Below, piece by piece: positions 23,079-32,160 of a stretch of DNA of 50,837 nucleotides. Position 1 is the stretch's first letter. Each line of letters starts with the position of its first letter. The stretch is taken from IMG/VR virus record IMGVR_UViG_3300047552_001737, positions 1 through 50,837 of that record. One strand, written 5' to 3'. Both the position numbers and the translations under genes were made by a program. The notes below the pieces were generated by a model. That model was not told the origin of the DNA. It saw only the letters and a program-made list of their open reading frames with translations, and did not search any database. This DNA comes from a virus.

Positions 23079-26000
23079 TGCCATCTTCAAGTATATTTTC
23101 AGGCAGCCCTTTATTCCTCATCGATGCAGGACCGGTGCAGGCTGGTCAGTTGTATGTAAAATTCTCTCAAGACCCATTAGCTGCGTCAAGTAGTGGCGCA
23201 AATGATGCATTAAATCCAAATAACTATTCATTAACTGGATTGGCATATGTAACCGTAACTAGCGTCACCCCAGTCTCTGGCAATCCACAGAGGTTTATAT
23301 TAAATACAAATGTTCCCCTACAAAACGGGGACTGGAGACTTACTGCCTCTAATATAGAGACTCCTGCTACAAATCCATTAGTTGCTCCGACTTTTATTGA
23401 TTTTGAAATATCAGATATTTCATCAATTCCATCAATTTCTCAAGGCGCGGTACAGCAAACATCAAAGAATATATTAAGGAATTATGTTCCAAGGGCAATA
23501 AAGGGAAATGCGGTTGATGCCTTATTAGATGCATTTTCTGTTGGTGACGAATATAACAACAAATTAGCTCAAGATGCCTGGAATCAATTGACTATAATCA
23601 ATTCCAGCGGCAAATACTTAGATAGGAATGCAAGCAATGTAGGTCTTTTAAGACCACAAAACACAGGAATGGCGGACTCTTTATTTAGAGAGTACGTAAT
23701 TAATGTAACATCAGAAAAGGTTACATTACAGTCCTTTCTTAAAGTTCTTGAGATATTCTATGGGGAAGACTCCACTAGAGCCCACCTTAGTTCCACAATA
23801 GTAGAAACTTACAATATACAAGACGGCGATACATTAAATCTAAGTATTGACAATAAGAACATATTGGTAATATTTAGCCCAAATGACTTTGAAGTATACG
23901 GAGCGGCTACAGCAGAAGAGGTCGCAGCTGTAATAACAAGATATTGTGAATCAAACGGCTCTACTGCATTTGCTAAGTCTTACTTAACCACCTCTGGAAG
24001 AATAGTAAGAGTGTATTCTGGAGCATTGGGTATTCGAGGTAGAATTAGTTGTTTCGGTGGCTCTGCTCAACAAAAACTTAAGTTTCCACAAACTGTAGCC
24101 ACTACACAAAACGCAACTACAGCTTGGACGGTTCAAGTAGCCGCTCCAGCAGTTTCTCCGTTCTTGAAAGGTGGCAGAGTTAGATTTACATATTCAGGGG
24201 TTGGAACCAATCCTAATCTACAGAACCTACAAGTCGGTAACTACGTAACCATATATGGGTCACCGGCAAACTCCTTAAATAAAGGTTCTTTCAGAATTGA
24301 AGCTGTTAATTGGACCAGTAGTTCATCTCAATATTTTGAAATAGAGAATGTTTATGGAGTTAATCAATCGCTAGTACAAGTAGCCAGTAATGATTTAGAA
24401 TTCTTTGCTCAACACGTATACACTGTAAATAACAACGTATTAAAATCATTTGTGTCTCAAACTGAGCCAAATGTCACTGACGTTTATTTATCCGCAACTA
24501 CACAGTCAGTAAATAGAGTCCCTGGAACCGGGGCGTATTTACATGAAGATTTCTTAACTATGGCCAATAAAGTAGCCGTAGTTAGCATGTCAAGGGCTGC
24601 GAATGTTTTGACAGTAAACACAGACGGCAACCATAACTTAAACAACGGAGATAGAGTTTTAGTTTTGGCTTCATTTGGAGAGAATGTTGTACAATCTGGA
24701 CCAGTTACAGTAGCTTCCGGAACTTCATTTACAATAAGTAATTTAGGCAATAATATTATATTAACTAATGCCACTGGCAGTATTTATCCCACATTTAGGG
24801 ATAATGACGGTAAATTGTATATAAAAACTACCACTGTACATGATTTGACTACTGGGAATTTAGTTAAAATAGATGGGACAGTAGCTGATACGGCTAATTT
24901 TAGCAAATACCAAGAAGTCCTTCCAGTCAACGGAGTTGGCGGAATGGACCTCTATGGTAGCATTAAATTAAGCAATGGCAAAGTCTTGCAAGTTGGTGGA
25001 AGAATTGGTATTTCTCCTAGTAAAGACTGTTATATCTTCGACCCATCTACTAAGGTTTATTCTGCAGCATACAGCTTAGCAGATGAAAGAGACAGTCTTG
25101 AACTTTTTGAAATAAACTCTAATTATGTAATTGAAATGGGTGGCATTAAGTCAGGAGTTGCAAAGGCAACTACCTCAATATACAACATCGAAAACGACAG
25201 ATGGACTGCTGGTGCCAGTATGTCGATTCCAAGGTACAAAAAGTTTGCAACTAAGCTTCAAAACGGGAAAATATTTGTTCATTCAGAGGAAGTTACAGAA
25301 CTATATGACCCGGTATTAGATACATGGACTATATTAGAACCACTTCCATATGGATATCTTGGACCAAACTTAGTCACTCTAAATAATGGGAACGTATTCC
25401 TAGCTGGCGGTATTTGCACTACAGGTCCTAATACTGGCTTTAGAAACGATGAAACATTCATTTATGACTTTACATACAATAAATGGATTAATATGTCACA
25501 AATAAGTGGCGTCAATAAAGAAATACAAGGAGATGCCTTCAGTTATTTAGACAATACAATGGGAGCCGATGGGACTGTAGTTATAGTAGGAGGCACCTTA
25601 GATTCACTCGATACAGAAGATACTACCGTTCAATACTATGACGTAGCTGCTAATAAATGGAATACAGAGTGGAGTGGACTTAGCTTCCTTTCTTATGGTA
25701 CAGCATATTGCCTAAATGCAGATGGCTATGTTGTAGCAGTTGGTGGTCCACTTACTACAGATTCATATAGGCTATTAGATGTTAAAAACAAGAGAATTGT
25801 AGAATGTAGCGATACGTTCTTATCAACTGCCTACAATAAAGTCACATTATTGGATTCTGGAGATTTATTTCTGGGGGACAGTACAATGGCAGCCGCTACT
25901 ATATACAGCGGATTTAAGTCACAAACTCTTTCTGGGCAATTAAACCAAATACTACCAATAACTACATTAAGTACAACTTCTTTATATGTAGACACTTCCT

Positions 26001-26650
26001 CTATTACTGAATCTACCGGCTACAGCCCTATTTTAACCTCATATTTAGACTCAAACGATGAATTAGTTAGCGCTAAATTGATAAAAATGCAAGCCAGCGA
26101 AGACACTGACGCTATTGGTCCATATTTATTCTCTCCCAAAGAAGGCTCTACTCTTAGTAATATAAGTGCCGTAATTAATCAGCAACTAAACGCGGGCAGT
26201 AGCTATCAATTTGTTACATTCACCTCAATACCCAGCTCTGCTCCGTCTTCTGGCTTTATTATCTTTAATTTCGGATTAAATACAGAAACGCCTCCTATTG
26301 AATACTTAGCCAAACTTGGAACCACTCAATTAGTACTAGATTCAAGTTATATTTTTGAGAACACAATCTTAAGTGGGCAAACAGCTATATTTGTAAAGAA
26401 TGAGCCATATGCCCCACTTACACCTACATCTGGGTCAGCTTATTTAACTGATTCAATTTCAGGTAGAATAGCGGCTTCCAATACTATCGATAATATAACC
26501 GCAGCTGGTGTTATAATCAACAAAATAATAGATTATCCATCAGATATAGGACTTGGAAATGCAGGAAATGGTACAATAGGTGCTAAAGTATCAGATAAGG
26601 TCTATGTATGGGGTTCACAGGCTGAAGTCGAAGGAGCTAGGGAAGAATGA
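23078..26650 (+). CDS. Tail/baseplate protein with Kelch-like propeller
   Basis: 1190 residues. Residues about 15-110 are a further Ig-like repeat (ALNPNNYSLTGLAYV). Residues 115-330 are a helical/mixed region (LRNYVPRAIKGNAVDALLDA) that could attach to the baseplate. From about 610 to 945 are successive Kelch-type blades: NGKVLQVGGRIG, YNIENDRWTAGASM, LYDPVLDTWTILEPLP, NNGNVFLAGGICT, YDFTYNKWINMS. The C-terminus is beta-rich. Kelch propellers usually bind proteins or glycans, so a host-recognition role is plausible (inference). Starts by TAATG coupling and ends in ATGA overlap with the next gene. Confidence 0.65.
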   Translation: MPSSSIFSGSPLFLIDAGPVQAGQLYVKFSQDPLAASSSGANDALNPNNYSLTGLAYVTVTSVTPVSGNPQRFILNTNVPLQNGDWRLTASNIETPATNPLVAPTFIDFEISDISSIPSISQGAVQQTSKNILRNYVPRAIKGNAVDALLDAFSVGDEYNNKLAQDAWNQLTIINSSGKYLDRNASNVGLLRPQNTGMADSLFREYVINVTSEKVTLQSFLKVLEIFYGEDSTRAHLSSTIVETYNIQDGDTLNLSIDNKNILVIFSPNDFEVYGAATAEEVAAVITRYCESNGSTAFAKSYLTTSGRIVRVYSGALGIRGRISCFGGSAQQKLKFPQTVATTQNATTAWTVQVAAPAVSPFLKGGRVRFTYSGVGTNPNLQNLQVGNYVTIYGSPANSLNKGSFRIEAVNWTSSSSQYFEIENVYGVNQSLVQVASNDLEFFAQHVYTVNNNVLKSFVSQTEPNVTDVYLSATTQSVNRVPGTGAYLHEDFLTMANKVAVVSMSRAANVLTVNTDGNHNLNNGDRVLVLASFGENVVQSGPVTVASGTSFTISNLGNNIILTNATGSIYPTFRDNDGKLYIKTTTVHDLTTGNLVKIDGTVADTANFSKYQEVLPVNGVGGMDLYGSIKLSNGKVLQVGGRIGISPSKDCYIFDPSTKVYSAAYSLADERDSLELFEINSNYVIEMGGIKSGVAKATTSIYNIENDRWTAGASMSIPRYKKFATKLQNGKIFVHSEEVTELYDPVLDTWTILEPLPYGYLGPNLVTLNNGNVFLAGGICTTGPNTGFRNDETFIYDFTYNKWINMSQISGVNKEIQGDAFSYLDNTMGADGTVVIVGGTLDSLDTEDTTVQYYDVAANKWNTEWSGLSFLSYGTAYCLNADGYVVAVGGPLTTDSYRLLDVKNKRIVECSDTFLSTAYNKVTLLDSGDLFLGDSTMAAATIYSGFKSQTLSGQLNQILPITTLSTTSLYVDTSSITESTGYSPILTSYLDSNDELVSAKLIKMQASEDTDAIGPYLFSPKEGSTLSNISAVINQQLNAGSSYQFVTFTSIPSSAPSSGFIIFNFGLNTETPPIEYLAKLGTTQLVLDSSYIFENTILSGQTAIFVKNEPYAPLTPTSGSAYLTDSISGRIAASNTIDNITAAGVIINKIIDYPSDIGLGNAGNGTIGAKVSDKVYVWGSQAEVEGAREE

Positions 26651-27066
26651 AATCTTTAACCGTAACAGCATCGACTTTAAAGGTCTACATAAGTGGCCGC
26701 TTATTTGGCATATGTACTGGCTTTAAACACAGCGTAGATTATAATAAAAAAGGCATTAATAGTATAGATTCTATTGGTCCGTTTGAGATTCTACCTGGGG
26801 TTGTAAACGTAAAAGGTGAGATTGAATGTACTAGAATCGGCGGATACGGTGGGCTTGAGGGTGCTGGAGTAGTCGCCTCAGAAGATGACTTATTACTAGA
26901 AAAGTACATTTCCATAGTATTAGTAGATAGACGCAGTAATAGTGTTATTTTCAAATGTCAAGATGCCTCAGTAACAAGCCAGAATTGGCAAGTAACAGGT
27001 AGAAGTGTGCTAAAAGGATCATTTACCTTTGAAGGCCTTTCTTGGAATAATGAATCGGAGTTTTAA
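26647..27066 (+). CDS. Small structural protein, 139 aa
   Basis: A beta-rich product (VKGEIECTRIGGYGG, ISIVLVDRRSNSVIFKC, GRSVLKGSFTFEGLSW). The strand pattern and ending recall tail-tube or tube-initiator proteins, but this is only a by-eye resemblance. It is coupled to the Kelch protein (ATGA) and immediately followed by the 835-residue gene, so it is presumably a virion component. Confidence 0.55.
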   Translation: MKSLTVTASTLKVYISGRLFGICTGFKHSVDYNKKGINSIDSIGPFEILPGVVNVKGEIECTRIGGYGGLEGAGVVASEDDLLLEKYISIVLVDRRSNSVIFKCQDASVTSQNWQVTGRSVLKGSFTFEGLSWNNESEF

Positions 27067-29574
27067 ATGAGTGTTAAAAGACAAGGTAATTTTTTAGGAC
27101 AAATGAGACTTGATGTACCGGACCTTCGTTCAATCGAAAGTTCTGTTACAAATGACTTCGACGACTTAGCTGGTAGAGCTATTAGCGGTAAACTACCGCT
27201 AGTAGTAAAAGGCCTTACTTTATCTACAGACGGTGCTGTCGGACAAAAAGCTACTTCATTGCAACTAAATGTAGCTGGCAGCGTGATTCTGCATTATACA
27301 GCTAGTGAGTCTGGAACAGTCTTTACTATTGATGACAATGTTGCTGCCGAAACACTGAATCAAACAAATAGTAACATTTTAGGTTATTTTGTCAATTCAG
27401 CAAGAAACTACATTGGTTTAGATTTATATAGAAATGCGGATTCAGCTACAATAGATAGTAAGCAATTCTTGGACCCAGGTTCTTCATCTGAGTTCTCACA
27501 AGACGTTCCATTAGCTAGAACTCTTAGATACAAGATAGTAATTAGTACCCAAAACTTCTCATCTGCTACAAATGTCCTACCGATTGCCATAGTTTCAGTA
27601 GATGGCTCTGGGAACGTAGTTGATGTAACAGATGCCAGAAGGATGCTATTAGGCCTATCTAGTGGTGGTGATAGTCCCAGTATAGTAAATAAATATCCAT
27701 GGGGAAATAGAACAGCAGTATCTCCTACATATACGGGCAGCGGAAGCAGCCCTTTTAGCACTGAAGAGAAGAATTTTTCAAGCTTTAAAGGATGGATGGA
27801 TGCCATAATGACTTCATTATGGGAAATCCGTGGTGGAGATTCGTGGTTTAGTAATCAAAACAGAGACAATGTTAAATTAGCTTATGGTATTCCAGTATTA
27901 GCAAACGGAGACAATCTATGGTTTATTAATGGACTTTCTGTTACCAATACAGACGTATCTAAGACTGGTTATATAACTACAGTCACTCTTAACAATCATC
28001 CATTTGTTAATGGTAGCTTATTTTATATTACATACAATGTAGCAGATGCAGCTAGTTTTACAAGCGGTGTTTATCAAATAACCTATATAAACCCAAATAG
28101 CTTCTCTTTTACAGAGCCAATTTCAGTTGGTGGTCCTGCAAGTCCAACTGTATCGCCCACTATCGATAAAACACTAGCTTGGACTGGATTAAATGTATTA
28201 TTTGAAAACAGTGGCGACAATAATATTTATTACAATACAATCACTAGCTGGTCTACTGTAATAGAAGATAAATATTGTCTATACATTGACTTAGATAGGT
28301 CACAAAATACATCAGTAGTTCCAACTACGGCTGCGATAGCTAATATTGCAAGTAGTACTATCCCGGGCAGAAGAATAATTCTTGCTTGGAGAAGCGGTAA
28401 CTATGTATACAGTAGAGACAGAGCCTATGAAGTCGGGAGGACCTTCGCTGCAGCTACTACTTTGGCAATGGGTCATGTTAAGTTATCCAGAGCCTCTGCA
28501 ACACCCGCCTCTCCTCCTGTAATTTCAGATGGTGGCGGTGATATATCAACAAATGATGCCTCAGCTAGCTTTAAATCACTATCAATTACTCATACTGGCG
28601 TAGGTGCGGGAAGTAATGCGTTTTATGCAGAATCTGTAACAAGTGCGATAAATGGCAAAACTACATCAGCAACAGCAAGTGACTTTGGTGTCCAAGGTTG
28701 GACAACTGGTGCTGGATATGGATTATTTGGTAAAAGTACTGGTGCCGGAGCGGCAATTGGAGCTTCCGGGAAAGTAGATTTCAGTCAAGCATTATCTAAT
28801 GTTATTTTGACTATACAACAAAATACTGTTGATGGAGGGGAGGCTGCGTATCTTGTAAGTGCTAATACTGCATTTATTAAGCCAACTTTAACTGTAGGGA
28901 ATACAAGTACAGGAATCGGTGCCTCTATAATAAAAGTCGGCTCTTCTAGTAATCCTGCATTACTGGTTCAAGCTCCAACAAATAATGATGCGTTGCGAAT
29001 TTACAATGGTGATATTAAATTATCCGGACTTTCAGCCGAGTCTCGTATTATGTATACAGGAAATACGGGAACCGATGCATATACTGTCCCAACTAAATAC
29101 ATTCATCTACACGCTAGCGATGCCTTCTTTGTGGCCGGAGAATTTACGGAGGCCCTTGGGACTTTAGACGATGCTGTTGTCCCAGCTGGTAGCGGCCATG
29201 TTCTAATTTTCAAAATACCTGCTCCACAAGGCAGTACCATTACTAATATTCAAATATATTATAGTATAACTAATACAGTTTCATCAACCATTACAGTTAA
29301 TTGCTCAAGTTATCTATTTACAGCTGGAGCAAGCTCAAGAACCTCTGCGTTAATTCCATTGTCTACTGATTCTTTCGGCGCAAGCGGGGGAACTCTGGTT
29401 GCAAGTTATAGAGAGGACATTTTTGGAACTGCATCAGTTGTTGTACCTACAGATGGCTATATAAAAACCTTTATGCAAATAATAGCCCCAAATTCTAATG
29501 ACCATGCAAAAATTTCCATACATGGTCTAAGAGTGACTTGCACAATGCAACAACTCACTGGCGTAATGAATTAA
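27067..29574 (+). CDS. Large tail fibre or baseplate protein, 835 aa
   Basis: The N-terminal 220 residues resemble a virion-attachment region (MRLDVPDLRSIESSVTNDFD). The central part includes a module like those in the J and Kelch proteins (NHPFVNGSLFYITY... ASFTSGVYQITYIN, about residues 315-345). Residues 480-690 are low-complexity Gly/Ser/Ala/Thr typical of trimeric fibre shafts, and a beta-rich C-terminal domain follows. No chaperone or autoprotease motif is seen. Stop overlaps the stop of the convergent deformylase gene. Confidence 0.65.
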   Translation: MSVKRQGNFLGQMRLDVPDLRSIESSVTNDFDDLAGRAISGKLPLVVKGLTLSTDGAVGQKATSLQLNVAGSVILHYTASESGTVFTIDDNVAAETLNQTNSNILGYFVNSARNYIGLDLYRNADSATIDSKQFLDPGSSSEFSQDVPLARTLRYKIVISTQNFSSATNVLPIAIVSVDGSGNVVDVTDARRMLLGLSSGGDSPSIVNKYPWGNRTAVSPTYTGSGSSPFSTEEKNFSSFKGWMDAIMTSLWEIRGGDSWFSNQNRDNVKLAYGIPVLANGDNLWFINGLSVTNTDVSKTGYITTVTLNNHPFVNGSLFYITYNVADAASFTSGVYQITYINPNSFSFTEPISVGGPASPTVSPTIDKTLAWTGLNVLFENSGDNNIYYNTITSWSTVIEDKYCLYIDLDRSQNTSVVPTTAAIANIASSTIPGRRIILAWRSGNYVYSRDRAYEVGRTFAAATTLAMGHVKLSRASATPASPPVISDGGGDISTNDASASFKSLSITHTGVGAGSNAFYAESVTSAINGKTTSATASDFGVQGWTTGAGYGLFGKSTGAGAAIGASGKVDFSQALSNVILTIQQNTVDGGEAAYLVSANTAFIKPTLTVGNTSTGIGASIIKVGSSSNPALLVQAPTNNDALRIYNGDIKLSGLSAESRIMYTGNTGTDAYTVPTKYIHLHASDAFFVAGEFTEALGTLDDAVVPAGSGHVLIFKIPAPQGSTITNIQIYYSITNTVSSTITVNCSSYLFTAGASSRTSALIPLSTDSFGASGGTLVASYREDIFGTASVVVPTDGYIKTFMQIIAPNSNDHAKISIHGLRVTCTMQQLTGVMN

Positions 29575-30137
29575 TCGAATTTAGACAAAGCATTAGCTCG
29601 GCGTTTAAGGAGATTATACTTCTTAAACGCTAATTGTCTTTCTAAATTAGAAAGATTGTCTAGAAATAGTTTTCCGTCTAAATGCTCTATTTCATGCAAT
29701 ACTGCTCTTGCACCAATTCCATGAAATAAAGTCACCTTTTCTGTACCATTTTCGTCAATATAAAATACTTCAACACTATTTGGTCGACGAATTTTCTTAA
29801 ATAACCCAGGAATAGATAGACATCCTTCATCTTCAAATGTCTTGTCTTCAGACTGGGTTTTAACTACTGGATTAATCATTTTATATATTTGATTGTCTAT
29901 ATTTAGTACAATAATTCTTGAATTAAGCCCAATTTGTGGGGCAGCTAATCCAAGTCCATTGTATTTATTCATGGTAAAAACCATGTCATCCATTAAAGCT
30001 TGGACTTCTGGATGCAAAATATCGTCATATACCCAATCAGATGTCTTTCTTAATATCGGATTGGTATAATCTAGTATTTGAAGAACTTGTGGTTGTTTTT
30101 TGATACTAACTTTATTAAACTCTGTGTTTAAATTCAT
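29571..30137 (-). CDS. def: Peptide deformylase
   Basis: 188 residues with the three diagnostic motifs: GLGLAAPQIG (61-70), EGCLSIPG (104-111, metal ligand Cys106) and HEIEHLDG (148-155, ligands His148 and His152, catalytic Glu149). It removes the formyl group from nascent N-terminal Met in the host cytoplasm. A slightly extended N-terminus is present. Phage deformylases are known, for example in cyanophages. It is the last gene of the replication operon. Confidence 0.93.
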   Translation of the reverse strand: MNLNTEFNKVSIKKQPQVLQILDYTNPILRKTSDWVYDDILHPEVQALMDDMVFTMNKYNGLGLAAPQIGLNSRIIVLNIDNQIYKMINPVVKTQSEDKTFEDEGCLSIPGLFKKIRRPNSVEVFYIDENGTEKVTLFHGIGARAVLHEIEHLDGKLFLDNLSNLERQLAFKKYNLLKRRANALSKFD

Positions 30138-30476
30138 TTATGCACTTATTTTTCTCCATTTGCAGATTTTGCAAACGGTAATTTCTTTATGCCCTAAATC
30201 CATTTTACCTATATTGGTTGAACTACAATTAGGGCAGCATTCTTTATTCATTGTACTGGGAATCTGTATTATTTCAGCAATCTCTAAACCGGCATCTGAT
30301 GTATTAGCATTTGTATCAGGTTCGTAACTTAATCTCTTGTCTAAATCTCTTCTAAGCCTTGAATTCTCTCTACGTAATTGTTGATTTTCTTTTCTCAAAT
30401 CTTGTAGTTCTTTAGCTTTTACTTCTTTTGATTCTCTCTTAGACTTATTCTGGACCATACGAACGATATGCGCCAC
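30138..30476 (-). CDS. Coiled-coil zinc-ribbon protein
   Basis: 112 residues. GTG start chosen at 30476 because AGGAG lies six bases upstream; the ATG at 30458 lacks this. Residues 10-50 form a basic coiled coil (KELQDLRKENQQLRRENS) and the C-terminus has CPNC (about 82-85) and CKIC (about 103-106), a zinc ribbon. The shape suggests a dimeric nucleic-acid-binding or regulatory protein; no family recognised. Confidence 0.6.
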   Translation of the reverse strand: MAHIVRMVQNKSKRESKEVKAKELQDLRKENQQLRRENSRLRRDLDKRLSYEPDTNANTSDAGLEIAEIIQIPSTMNKECCPNCSSTNIGKMDLGHKEITVCKICKWRKISA

Positions 30477-30511
30477 ATTTGCTCCTGTTGAGACCTACAA
30501 TATGAAGATTA

Positions 30512-30763
30512 CTATTGTTTGTTTTCAAGTATGTATGCAGTCAATTGCCACGCTCCATTGATGTATTCAAATTTTAAAGAGTAATAATCCATAAAACCGT
30601 AGCCCAATAAGTCTGGATTCTCTGCAACATTTCTTAATATTCCGTTCTTAAGAATCTTGGCCTTCTCGCCATATATGTCGCATTCTTCGGTTCTTAGGAC
30701 TATTCTATGTAGAATGTCTCCATTGCCCTGAACTGCCTTAAAGTGCTGGTTGTGTTTAATCAT
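30512..30763 (-). CDS. Hypothetical protein, 83 aa
   Basis: A soluble alpha/beta product (GDILHRIVLRTEECDIYG, YYSLKFEYINGAWQLTAYI). No motif recognised. Its ATG lies inside the last codons of the acidic gene upstream. Confidence 0.55.
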   Translation of the reverse strand: MIKHNQHFKAVQGNGDILHRIVLRTEECDIYGEKAKILKNGILRNVAENPDLLGYGFMDYYSLKFEYINGAWQLTAYILENKQ

Positions 30764-30926
30764 ATGGATTGTATTCGGAGCCTTCGTTTTCGAGTGATTC
30801 GTCTTCAGCCCGGTCGATAATAGATTCGGAAATCTCTTCTAGCGTTTCTTCATTGTCTATGCCGAGTTTTTCTACAAGCTCTTCTTCTATAATAGCGGCT
30901 AAATCTTTTGCACTAATCTTAATCAT
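30756..30926 (-). CDS. Small acidic protein, 56 aa
   Basis: Start placed at the ATG at 30926, a TAATG junction with the upstream stop, rather than 30962. The product is strongly acidic (EEELVEKLGIDNEETLEEI) and helical, ending GSEYNPYD. Function unknown. Confidence 0.55.
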   Translation of the reverse strand: MIKISAKDLAAIIEEELVEKLGIDNEETLEEISESIIDRAEDESLENEGSEYNPYD

Positions 30927-31528
30927 TAAAATTCTCCATTTACTGATAAACCAGCTTGCCAATTATTAAATGTCGTATTGGTAGTTACCCAAACACCGGC
31001 TTTAAATGGTCCTATTATTCTTCTGTCAATTTCAGCGCCGACTACAACAGGAGAGCCTAGTGTTGGATTAAGAAGGTTGTTTATGTTTACACCAACCTTT
31101 GCAGCTAATTCCCAATCTGGAAGTGGGGTCTTGACTATCTTAATTACTTCAACCTTGACTTCTTTATCAACCTGTTTTTCAACTGTATTTGTTCTATCTA
31201 CATACTTGACATCAACGTCCTTAACTACTTTCTCTACGTTGATATCTTCTGTTTCTCTTACAATCTTAGTACCATCTGGGCGAGTCTCTTCTGTACGCTC
31301 TTTGTGAACACGCTTTTCTGTTACAGAATCATGAACTCTTTCAACTATAGTCTTTGTAACCTCAACTATCTTGACTACTTCCTTTTCTACTACAACTTGC
31401 TTTTCTACGTATTCGATATTTGTCTTTGGGACTACCGTATATCGACCTAAAATAAAACTACCTACTAGTAATAGTATTCCTGAAACAGATATTAATATCC
31501 ATTTATACTTCGATACGAACTCGCTCAT
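30926..31528 (-). CDS. Membrane-anchored protein with long charged coil
   Basis: 200 residues. One membrane segment (about 10-28, WILISVSGILLLVGSFILG), then a Val/Glu/Lys/Thr repetitive region (about 38-135; VEKQVVVEKEVVKIVEV) and a C-terminal beta-rich domain (WELAAKVGVNINNLL, GPFKAGVWVTTN) resembling outer-membrane or tail strand patterns. Topology suggests an anchor in the inner membrane with a periplasmic stalk. A spanin-like role is possible but unsupported by neighbours. Confidence 0.5.
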   Translation of the reverse strand: MSEFVSKYKWILISVSGILLLVGSFILGRYTVVPKTNIEYVEKQVVVEKEVVKIVEVTKTIVERVHDSVTEKRVHKERTEETRPDGTKIVRETEDINVEKVVKDVDVKYVDRTNTVEKQVDKEVKVEVIKIVKTPLPDWELAAKVGVNINNLLNPTLGSPVVVGAEIDRRIIGPFKAGVWVTTNTTFNNWQAGLSVNGEF

Positions 31529-32160
31529 TTTCTAACCTTTTTCTTTTTGAAATTAGACTTATTGAATAACTTCTTTTTTGGGAAGTCATTTATGATGTAA
31601 TCAATTATACCTAACTTAGCACACTCCATTGAAGAAAGATAGGTCTCATCTTTACACATTTTAATATAGTCTTCTACGCTTGGTTTACTGTTTTTTGACA
31701 TACATGAGTAATATGTCTGTGACATTCTTGAAACCTCTAAGCCATAAGAAGCCATTTCTTGTTCGCGGAAGTTACCATGTAATGTCGAATATCCTTCATG
31801 AAGATATAGTTTACAGTTTTTATACATATATCTTTCGTCTCCGGCTACAAGCAATAGATTAGCTATTGAACCTACCATACCCATTCCATAAGTTCTTACT
31901 GTATTGGGGACGCTTCTGAATAAGTCATAGAGCGTAAATCCGCCCTCTACCCAACCGCCACCACTGGATATAAATACGTCGACTGGATTGCGATTCCCAT
32001 TAGTTGCTTCTCTAAAGGCGACTGTAATTTGAGCTACTGACGTTGGGTTTACTTCCCCAAACATAAATATTTGGTTACCAGTAGAAATAGTCTTTGTTTC
32101 TTGTTCTGATTCTTCTGGTTTGGGTTCAGATGATTCGTCTTTGTTTGTTTTAATTTTCAT
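31525..32160 (-). CDS. ClpP-like serine protease
   Basis: 211 residues. The ClpP/crotonase fold is shown by FISSGGGWVEGGFTLYD, the nucleophile Ser98 in GMGMVGSIAN, His121 in YLHEG, and a candidate Asp171 in CKDETYLSSMECAKLGIID, the usual triad order. An acidic disordered N-terminus (1-25) and a basic tail (KSNFKKKKVRK) are additions. No Clp ATPase is seen. In phages such proteins serve as prohead proteases or act on host proteins, but its place in the replication operon makes a head role uncertain. Confidence 0.85.
   Translation of the reverse strand: MKIKTNKDESSEPKPEESEQETKTISTGNQIFMFGEVNPTSVAQITVAFREATNGNRNPVDVFISSGGGWVEGGFTLYDLFRSVPNTVRTYGMGMVGSIANLLLVAGDERYMYKNCKLYLHEGYSTLHGNFREQEMASYGLEVSRMSQTYYSCMSKNSKPSVEDYIKMCKDETYLSSMECAKLGIIDYIINDFPKKKLFNKSNFKKKKVRK

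Noticed and set aside
29560-29590. A bidirectional terminator between convergent operons
   Set aside because: The stop codons overlap and no stem with a U run is visible.
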